Source of the DNA: Opitutaceae bacterium
GTDB taxonomy: Bacteria > Verrucomicrobiota > Verrucomicrobiia > Opitutales > Opitutaceae
Assembly (NCBI GenBank): GCA_016711225.1
Contig: JADJTK010000050.1
Span: 248,001 to 312,000 of the forward strand
Length of the DNA: 64,000 nucleotides
Direction of reading: 5' to 3'
Of this stretch, positions 57,593-64,000 are shown in pieces; position 1 is the stretch's first letter; the number at the start of each line of letters is the position of its first letter. The translations under genes and the position numbers were made by a program. The notes below the pieces were generated by a model. That model was given only the letters and a program-made list of their open reading frames with translations, did no database searches and was not told where the DNA came from.

Positions 57593-59110
57593 TCAATGCC
57601 GCGCCATCAGGGCCGGCACCGACTTGGCAATCTTCACCGAGGGTGCGCTGCCCGGGGCAGCTGTCTTCTCCCGATGCGCCGGCACGGCGGCCGAGCCAGG
57701 TGCGGCCATGCCAGTCGAGAGGCCCGCCAACCTGTTGAGCTCCTCAACCGCGCCCACCAAAGCCGAAGCCTGCTGGAAAAGCTCCTGGGCCGAGGAGGCC
57801 GTCTCCTCCGCACTAGCGGCATTACCCTGCGTGACATGGTCCATCGCCGAGACCGCCGTGTTGAGCTGGACCAGCCCCGTGCTCTGCTCATCGCTGGCGG
57901 TGGCGATTTCGGTAATGAGTTCGTCGGTGCGCCGAATGCGGGTGACGATCTCCTCCAACGCCGAGCCCACCTTGTCGCTGATACGCACACCCTCCCCGGT
58001 GCGCTGCACCGCATCCTCGATTTTGGCGGCGGTCTCGCGGGCCGCCACCGCACTGCGCTGGGCGAGGCTGCGGACCTCTTCGGCCACGACGGCAAAACCG
58101 GCCCCCGCCTCGCCCGCCCGGGCGGCCTCGACGGCGGCATTGAGCGCGAGGATGTTCGTTTGGAAGGCGATCTCGTCGATGGTCTTGATGATCGAGGCGA
58201 TTTGATCGGAGGAAGTCTTGATGGCCGCCACGGCGGCAGTCATTTGCTGCATGTCGTTGTGCCCGCTCTCGGCGGACGTACGCGTCTCGCGCACGAGCTC
58301 GCGGGCATGACTGGCATTTTCGGCGTTGCGCCGGGTCATGCCGGCAATCTCCTCCAACGTGGCGCTGGTTTCCTCGAGAGTGGCGGCCTGCTTGTTGGCT
58401 CCCTCCGCAAGCTGCTGGCTCGTGCCACCGAGCTCACCGAGGGTCTCCTCCAAGCGTGCGCTCATGCGGCCGAGCGAAACCGCAGTATCGGCCAACCGGT
58501 GCGCGATGCGCCGCCGCAAGGCCCAGCCAAACACCACCAGTGCGAACACCGCCACCACGGCAACCGCCACGATCGCCAGGCTGGCGCGGTTATGGGCGGC
58601 GGCCGCGCGGTCGAGTCTCGCGTCCAAAATCTTCTGTTTCGCCTGCAGGGCGGCCTCCATTGCCCGTCCCAGCTCAGTCGTGGCGGGCGCCACCTCCTGC
58701 ATCATGAACTCGGAGGCGCGGCCGGCGTCGCCCATCAGCACCGCCTCCGTCGCCCGTTTCTCCTGCGTGGCGAGCTTCTGCCAGGCCGCCATGACGGTGG
58801 AATCGGCCAGCCCCTCGAGCGACTTGGCCACCGCCAGATCCGCGCTCTTCACCTTGCCGAGCAGCTGTTCGATCTCGTCGGGGTCGCGGGAGCGCACCAT
58901 GGTCTCCACCTGGGCTCGACCGGCCGCAAGCTCCGCTCGCAGCGCGTTGAAGTCCTGAAAACTGGCGACAACCGCGTGCATCAAACGCTCCTGATCCCGC
59001 TGCTGGCTGCGGGCGGTGGTAAACAGCAATGCCGTGGTGCCGAAGGCAACCACGGCAAAACCGAGCACCAACAGATCGATCAGACGGGGCAGGCTACGCG
59101 TGGTGGCCAT
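57593..59110 (-). CDS. Methyl-accepting chemotaxis protein
   Basis: 505 aa. Membrane helix 1 (about 11-32), a helical periplasmic sensor (33-185), membrane helix 2 (about 187-205), a HAMP-like stretch (205-250) and the signalling domain. The conserved hairpin tip is present: IKTIDEIAFQTNILALNAAV then EAARAGEAGAGFAVVAEEVR and LAQRSA. A proline/alanine-rich tail ends KSVPALMARH with no CheR-binding pentapeptide. No che genes are in the window. A small secreted Cache-like protein is encoded just upstream (28 bp), which may be its partner. Confidence 0.95.
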   Translation of the reverse strand: MATTRSLPRLIDLLVLGFAVVAFGTTALLFTTARSQQRDQERLMHAVVASFQDFNALRAELAAGRAQVETMVRSRDPDEIEQLLGKVKSADLAVAKSLEGLADSTVMAAWQKLATQEKRATEAVLMGDAGRASEFMMQEVAPATTELGRAMEAALQAKQKILDARLDRAAAAHNRASLAIVAVAVVAVFALVVFGWALRRRIAHRLADTAVSLGRMSARLEETLGELGGTSQQLAEGANKQAATLEETSATLEEIAGMTRRNAENASHARELVRETRTSAESGHNDMQQMTAAVAAIKTSSDQIASIIKTIDEIAFQTNILALNAAVEAARAGEAGAGFAVVAEEVRSLAQRSAVAARETAAKIEDAVQRTGEGVRISDKVGSALEEIVTRIRRTDELITEIATASDEQSTGLVQLNTAVSAMDHVTQGNAASAEETASSAQELFQQASALVGAVEELNRLAGLSTGMAAPGSAAVPAHREKTAAPGSAPSVKIAKSVPALMARH

Positions 59111-59138
59111 GGGGAAACGGAGGCGCAGCGGAGCCGGT

Positions 59139-59690
59139 TCAGTTCTTCATCTTCGTGACGCTCAGGCCAACGACGAGGGAGCCGATCGGCTTGCCTCCAT
59201 CGAGCACCGGTACGGCCACCTGCACCTGTTGGAGACCGGTGGATTCATCGACCTCGATCTCGCCCTGCCAGGTTTTGCCCTGCATGGGCTGGTCGTGCTT
59301 GGGCTTGCCCTGGTGGCTCCAATTGGAGGGCTTGGTCAGGAAGGCGATCTTGGTGCCGTCCGCACCGGAAAGAAAAGCCTCCGAAACGAACCCGGACTTC
59401 TTCTCCTTCAATATCGCGCCGGTGGGATTCTTCGAGAACGAGCGCACATAGGGGTCGAGCAAGGTCAGCGCTTTCCATTTGTCCTGGGTCATCGCCTGCG
59501 CTTCCGCCGAGGGGGCGGCGTTATGGGCCTTCACCGCCGCGACAACGGTAGGATCGGCGGCAAGACTGGTCGCTGCCGCGATCTCGGCATCGATCTTCGC
59601 CTGTACAGCGGGCTCCACTTGGGCTTGCAGCATCGGTACGAGACACAGAGCGGCAAATGCCGCGAAGAGGACGGTCAGTTTGGTTTTCAT
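59139..59690 (-). CDS. Secreted Cache/PDC-like sensor protein
   Basis: 183 aa from ATG 59690 with a signal peptide (LTVLFAAFAALCLVPMLQAQ). The mature part has a long helix (AVQAKIDAEIAAATSLAADP), then YVRSFSKNPTGAILKEKKSG, FVSEAFLSGADGTKIAF, TWQGEIEVDESTGLQQVQVA and PVLDGGKPIGSLVVGLSV. This strand order, ending with the GGK-IG-LVVG turn, is that of a single Cache/PDC domain. There is no transmembrane or output domain. It lies 28 bp upstream of the chemoreceptor gene on the same strand, suggesting a periplasmic binding partner for it. Confidence 0.75.
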   Translation of the reverse strand: MKTKLTVLFAAFAALCLVPMLQAQVEPAVQAKIDAEIAAATSLAADPTVVAAVKAHNAAPSAEAQAMTQDKWKALTLLDPYVRSFSKNPTGAILKEKKSGFVSEAFLSGADGTKIAFLTKPSNWSHQGKPKHDQPMQGKTWQGEIEVDESTGLQQVQVAVPVLDGGKPIGSLVVGLSVTKMKN

Positions 59691-59782
59691 GGGAAGTGGG
59701 AAGAAAGCGACAAACGTATCGGCCGCTGGGGCGGATAATTGAGGGGAAGCCCCCGGGAATGCACCCAGGCACGCGACGAAGC

Positions 59783-59862
59783 GGGTAAGGCCGCGGTCTG
59801 CGACCGGCCACACCCTTGCGGCCGCAGCCGCACTCCAACGGCCGGCCACAGACCGGCCCTAC
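59783..59862. repeat. REP-like palindromes
   Basis: GCGGTCTGCGACCGGCC near 59791 and GGCCGGCCACAGACCGGCC near 59841, of the same type as the pair at 3441-3528 (core GGTCTGCGACC). Confidence 0.6.
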
Positions 59863-59915
59863 TCAGCAAGCGCTTCGTTGCGGTGATGCCGTCAATTGCG
59901 TTGGTGCGAACCCAC

Positions 59916-60686
59916 TCACAGCTCCATGGCTCGCAGCGTCCAGTAGTCGTCGGAGAGGTTGCGATCCTCCAGATACGCATAGGGCATCGTGAAGTAGCCG
60001 CCCAGGCCCCAATCCGAACCCCAGGAATTGCGGATGGTGAAGCGCTTCGCGGACTCGTTGTAGCCAACCGCCATGACCGCGTGGCCGCCCAGGGCCCGCT
60101 CAGCGGGTCGGGGCAGGTCAAGCACCCCCGTCCGCTCAACCCCAGCGGACTCGAAGGCGTCGTAAACGGTGAAGCCAAAGACGAAGGGGAAACCCTCGGC
60201 TAGGCAGCGCCGCATCTCCAGCAGGGTCACGATACGATGATACGAGAGCACCTGGTGTTGGAGTGCTTCCTTGAAGCAGGGTATCGGCGGCTTTGCGGTG
60301 AACTTGCCGATGACATAGGGCCACTTCTTCTCCGTGCAGACTCCCTGCTTGACGAGCGACTTCACCCCGTCGCGGATGGCCGCGCCCGCGTCCTCGTTGA
60401 TCGTGCCCTCCATGGCGCGCTCGTTGTAGTACACGAATAGCCGGCTCAGATTGGTGACTCGCCGGCCGGCCTGTTTCTCCAGAAACTCGAGGTTGCCCAC
60501 GAGGGCGTTGGCCGTGCAACTGCCCAGTTCCCCCTGGTTCTCCACGGCCGAGCAGCCGCTTCGCAGGTCGACGAGGGCCGGCAATTTCTTCGGGGGCTTG
60601 GCGATGGCGGCGTAGAGTTTGTCGCGATAGTCCGGGCGGTCCGGCGTCCAGCCGTACCACGTATTGACCTGGCTTGGCTTGCTCAT
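59916..60686 (-). CDS. C1 (papain-like) cysteine peptidase
   Basis: 256 aa, no signal peptide. N-terminal YGWTPDRPDYRDKLYA, typical of bacterial C1A proteins. Catalytic Cys in VENQGELGSCTANALVGNLE, catalytic His in RALGGHAVMAVGYNE, and Asn in RFTIRNSWGSDWG. The GELGSC, GHAVMAVGY and NSWG blocks are all intact, so it should be active. There is no inhibitory propeptide beyond about 35 residues. Location is uncertain, probably cytoplasmic or non-classically exported. Confidence 0.92.
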   Translation of the reverse strand: MSKPSQVNTWYGWTPDRPDYRDKLYAAIAKPPKKLPALVDLRSGCSAVENQGELGSCTANALVGNLEFLEKQAGRRVTNLSRLFVYYNERAMEGTINEDAGAAIRDGVKSLVKQGVCTEKKWPYVIGKFTAKPPIPCFKEALQHQVLSYHRIVTLLEMRRCLAEGFPFVFGFTVYDAFESAGVERTGVLDLPRPAERALGGHAVMAVGYNESAKRFTIRNSWGSDWGLGGYFTMPYAYLEDRNLSDDYWTLRAMEL

Positions 60687-61083
60687 GGTCGATGCTCCGT
60701 TGGTGGTTCAGGATTCCGTTCCAACGGGTGGACCGTCGCGAACGGCCGGGGGGGCCGCCCGGCCCCGTCGCGGGTAGCGGCGCCGGACGCGCTAGATGTA
60801 TCCGCTTCGTCGAAATAGACAACCGGAACCCGGCCACCGAAAAGTGCAGCTGCACCGCCCCCCAGCCAAGGATTTCGCCCAGCAACTGCCGGGTTCTAGC
60901 CTACTGGCCCTTCGGTCGCGGCGCGAAGGCGGGCGCAGCAGAAACAACCTCCACGGGCGCAAGAAACCGCCGCAGAAACGCCTCGATCGCATTGAGCGGC
61001 GACACCCGGTGTCAGGCGGAGCCAACTCGCCCTCCCCGAAAAGAAAGCATGACGCGGCGCGCGTTCGTTGGTAGCGCAACAGC
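60687..61083. other. Divergent spacer, nothing recognised
   Basis: About 400 bp between the peptidase (minus) and glycosyltransferase (plus) genes. No gene, RNA or clear promoter was identified. Confidence 0.4.
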
Positions 61084-61959
61084 ATGGCGCAAGTCCCGGT
61101 CTCCATTCTCATCCCGATCAAGAACGAGGCCGCCAACCTGCCCCGCTGCCTGCAGTCGGTCGCCTGGGCCGACGAAATCATCGTGGTCGACTCCCAGAGC
61201 ACGGACGGCAGCCAGGCCATCGCCGCCGCCCACGGCGCCCAGGTTGTGCAGTTCGCCTTCAACGGCACTTGGCCAAAGAAGAAGAACTGGGCCTTGGAGA
61301 ACCTCCCCTTTCCGGCACGAATGGGTCTTTATTCTCGATGCCGACGAGGTGCTGCCCCCCGGCACCGAGGCGGAATTCCGCGCCATCGTCGCCGACCCGG
61401 CGCATCCAACCAACGGCTACTGGATCAACCGCCGCTTCATGTTCATGGGGAGTTGGCTGCGCCACGCCTACTACCCCAACTGGAATCTGCGGCTCTTCCG
61501 CCACCGGCTCGGCCGCTACGAACGGCTCGTGCAGGGCGCCACCGCCAGCGGCGACAACGAGGTGCACGAGCACATCGTCGTGCAGGGCGCCACCGGACGC
61601 CTGCGCGCCGAGATGGACCACTACGCCTTTCCCTCCGTCGATGTCTTTGTCGAGAAGCACAACCGCTACTCCAACTGGGAGGCCCACCTCGCCCTTGAGG
61701 ACGCGCTCGGCCAGCGCGGCACCGCCCTGCAGGCCGGCGCGGTATCATGGAGGCGGCGACTCAAGGCCTGGTCGCGCCACCTGCCGCTGCGGCCGACCCT
61801 GCGCTTCTTCTACGTCTACCTCTTCCAGTTCGGTTTCCTCGACGGCCGGCCGGGCTACTACTTCGCCCGCCTGCATGGTTTCTACGAATTCCTCGCGGTG
61901 GCCAAGACCCATGAGCTGCGCCGGGCGCCCGCGCCGCCCGCCACGGCGCGCAAGATTAA
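61084..61959 (+). CDS. Family 2 glycosyltransferase, frameshifted
   Basis: GT2 with a nucleotide-sugar fold: VPVSILIPIKNEAANLPRCL, WADEIIVVDSQSTDGS, then after a frame change near 61315, HEWVFILDADEVLPPGTEAE (the DADE metal site). Then RFMFMGSWLRHAYYPNWNLR, LFRHRLGRYERL, DNEVHEHIVVQG and the C-terminal LDGRPGYYFARLHGFYEFLA, a membrane-associating region usual in these enzymes. The group includes WaaE/KdtX-like transferases for LPS core, so an envelope role is likely. The 3' end is uncertain: after AVAKTHELRR the second frame stays open to 62572, into the next gene, and 61959 is simply the nearest stop in the original frame. Confidence 0.78.
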
Positions 61960-62088
61960 GCCGCGGGACGGGCGACAATCCCACCGCTATCACGACCACG
62001 CCGTTTCGCCCCGGCCCTGTTGCGCGCCATTGCCTTTCCCCGCACTGCCTCACCTTGGAGCCGAATGGTTCTGGCGAGTTTCCCCACT

Positions 62089-64000
62089 ATGCCGACCCCG
62101 AATGGCTCGCGACCCCAATTGCGATACAACCAAGGTTGGCGGCGTCTCCTCGGTTTCGCGATCCTTTTGGCCACCGCGTTTTGCTGCGGCGCGCCCGGCC
62201 CCATGCGCGCGGAAGAGTCCCCTCGTCCGCTCCCCGCGCAAAGCACGCCCCCGGATATCCTCATCATCAACTCCTACGCGCCCGGCTACGAGTGGAGCGA
62301 CGACGAGATCTCCGGCTTCCTCTCCGCCCTCAAGCCACGCCACCCCGAAATCGAACCGGTCATCCAGCATCTCGATTTCAAACGTTTCCCTGATCCGGAG
62401 CGCGAACACTGGCTGCTCGAGGACCTGGCCGACAAATGTCGCATCCGCCCGCCGCGCCTCATCATCACCCTGGACAACGCCGCCTTCGACTTCGCCCTCA
62501 AGTATCGCGCCCGCCTCGGGGCCGACATCCCGCTGGTCTTTGGCGGGCTCAACCGCTTCACCCCGGAAATGATCGCCGGCCAGTCCGGCATCACCGGCGT
62601 AGCCGAGGAATCGGACTTCGCCGGCACCTTCCAGCTCATCCAGAGCCTCAAGCCCGACACCACACGGATCCTCGTCATCGGCAACCCCTCCGACAGCAGC
62701 CGCGAAAAGCGCCGTTCGTTTGAAGACGCCCTCCCGAAGCTCCCCAATCGCTATACCTTCGAATACTATGAGGACTGGACCGACGCGGAACTGATCCAGC
62801 GCGTGTCCACCCTGCCCGACGGCACCGTCGGCCTCATCCTCGACGTCACCGTCGATGTGAATGGCCACTACAACTACCGCGACGCCTCCTTCACCCACGC
62901 CTTGGCCACCGCGCACGGGTGCCCATCTTCATCACCTCCCAGCCCCCGGGAGAAAACAACTGGAGCCAGGAGCCGTGGGACGGCCTGGGGGGCGGATTGG
63001 TCGTCGCTGATCTGCACGGGGCCAAGGTAGGTGAACTCGCCCTGCGCGTGCTGGCGGGCGAGCCGGCCGGATCGATCCCGGTCGTGCGCCACTCCCCGCA
63101 GCGCCTGGCCGTCAACTACCGCCAGATGCAGCGCTTCGGTCTCGCGCTCGACCGACTCCCTCCCGGCACCCAGGTCGTCAACGCCCCTACCACCTTCTAC
63201 CAGATCAACCGCGCCCGGCTCATTGCCGCCGGGGCGATCTTCGTGCTGCTTTGCGCGGTCATCGTCGTGCTGTCTGTCACTATTTTTCAAAGACGACGAG
63301 CGGAGCGGGCGCTGCGCCGCGCCGAGGAGCAACTGCGCTCGGCCCAGAAAATGGAGGCCATCGGCCTGCTCGCCGGCGGGGTGGCCCACGACTTCAACAA
63401 CATTCTCCAGGTCGTCCGCGGCCACGCCGGGTTCCTGCAGGAATCGCTGGCCGCCTCCCCCCAGGACCGCGAGGACATCGAGTCCATCCAGACCGCCACC
63501 CAGCGGGCGGCGCAGCTGACCCGCCAATTGCTGGCCTTCAGCCGCAAACAGCCGCTCAACATGGAGCCGCTGGAGGCCAACGCGCTCGTCGCCGATCTGG
63601 CCAAGATGCTCCGCCGTGTCCTCGGTGAACACATCGCGCTGGAGGTCACCCCCCTTCCGGCGCCCATCACCCTGCTTGCCGACAAGGGCCAGCTTGAGCA
63701 GGTCCTGCTCAACCTCTGCCTCAACGCCCGCGACGCCATGCCCGGGGGCGGCCAAATCCGCATTGCGCTGGAGCGGGTCACGCTCGAGCCGGCCGATTGC
63801 GAAAAATTCCCCGACCTCAAGCCCGGCCCCCACCTGGTCCTGAAGGTCAGCGACACCGGCAGCGGTATGCCCCGAGCCGTACTGGATCGGCTGTTTGAAC
63901 CGTTCTTCACCACCAAGGCTGCGGGCAAGGGCACCGGCCTGGGCCTCTCGGTGGTCTACGGCATCGTGCGCCAACACGAGGGCGCGATCAGCGTCTACAT
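62089..64000 (+). CDS. ABC-substrate-binding-like sensor histidine kinase, frameshifted and incomplete
   Basis: The start is taken at 62089 (MPTPNGSRPQLRYNQGWRRL), giving a signal/anchor (LLGFAILLATAFCCGAPGP). The periplasmic part is like the ABC transporter substrate-binding (DUF534/TrpX-type) proteins: DILIINSYAPGYEWSDDEIS, IPLVFGGLNRF, LKPDTTRILVIGN. A frame change near 62917 (GGG where GGGG is needed) is followed by VPIFITSQPPGENNWS, a membrane helix (LIAAGAIFVLLCAVIVVLSV) and the kinase core: H-box KMEAIGLLAGGVAHDFNNIL, N-box QVLLNLCLNARDAMPGG and G-boxes VSDTGSGMP and GKGTGLGLSVVYGI. The gene runs off the right edge, so a receiver domain may follow. Confidence 0.85.

Overview
The window is high-GC bacterial DNA and looks like the chromosome of a member of the Verrucomicrobiota, most likely family Opitutaceae. 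This rests on gene content and style, not on a marker tree: large secreted proteins ending in a shared module with a DPDG.G..NL.RYA motif and a GAKRFFLR terminus, a secreted protein carrying the LSPFEV motif typical of opitutal TonB receptors, an S46 peptidase, and spacers full of short degenerate repeats. No rRNA, tRNA or CRISPR array was recognised.

Layout. 1-2372: a minus-strand sugar ABC transporter (partial second permease, frameshifted first permease, solute-binding protein). 2498-5527: a small secreted protein, then folA and thyA separated by a four-helix-bundle (S23) gene bounded by inverted arrays of 7-nt repeats. 6013-23043: five plus-strand genes for giant secreted or surface proteins (beta-helix, glycine-rich, Ig/FN3 and three different seven-bladed propellers) sharing one C-terminal module; three are broken by frameshifts. 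23521-25257: two paralogous small secreted proteins and a YjbQ-family protein. 25297-30056: a YoeB toxin remnant cut by two IS66-family copies in tandem. 30557-35476: S46 dipeptidyl peptidase, a hypothetical protein, a RES-domain toxin remnant, a CE2-like esterase and a SUI1/YciH factor. 35737-41472: 2-oxoglutarate dehydrogenase E1, E2 and lipoamide dehydrogenase in order. 42339-48241: methionyl-tRNA synthetase, a divergent hydrolase-subtilisin-Ig fusion, and a rhomboid protease. 48382-52754: ACT protein, phenylacetate-CoA ligase, and indolepyruvate oxidoreductase beta and alpha, probably one arylpyruvate-to-aryl-CoA catabolic unit. 53125-57361: a membrane protein, divergent EtfB/EtfA and a DUF362 protein. 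57593-64000: chemoreceptor, secreted Cache-like protein, papain-like peptidase, glycosyltransferase and a hybrid sensor kinase that runs off the end.

The most unusual signal is a family of arrays with a strict 7-nt period but degenerate sequence. They fill spacers right up to start and stop codons, often occur as inverted pairs, flank the S23 gene between thyA and folA, and are inserted inside sucB and lpdA at linker or loop positions. They resemble in style the heptanucleotide STRRs known from cyanobacteria, but I do not know of a description for this lineage.

Caution: at least a dozen single-base frameshifts interrupt otherwise good genes, and the two IS66 copies differ almost only by 1-nt indels. 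Many of the breaks may therefore be sequence errors rather than biology.
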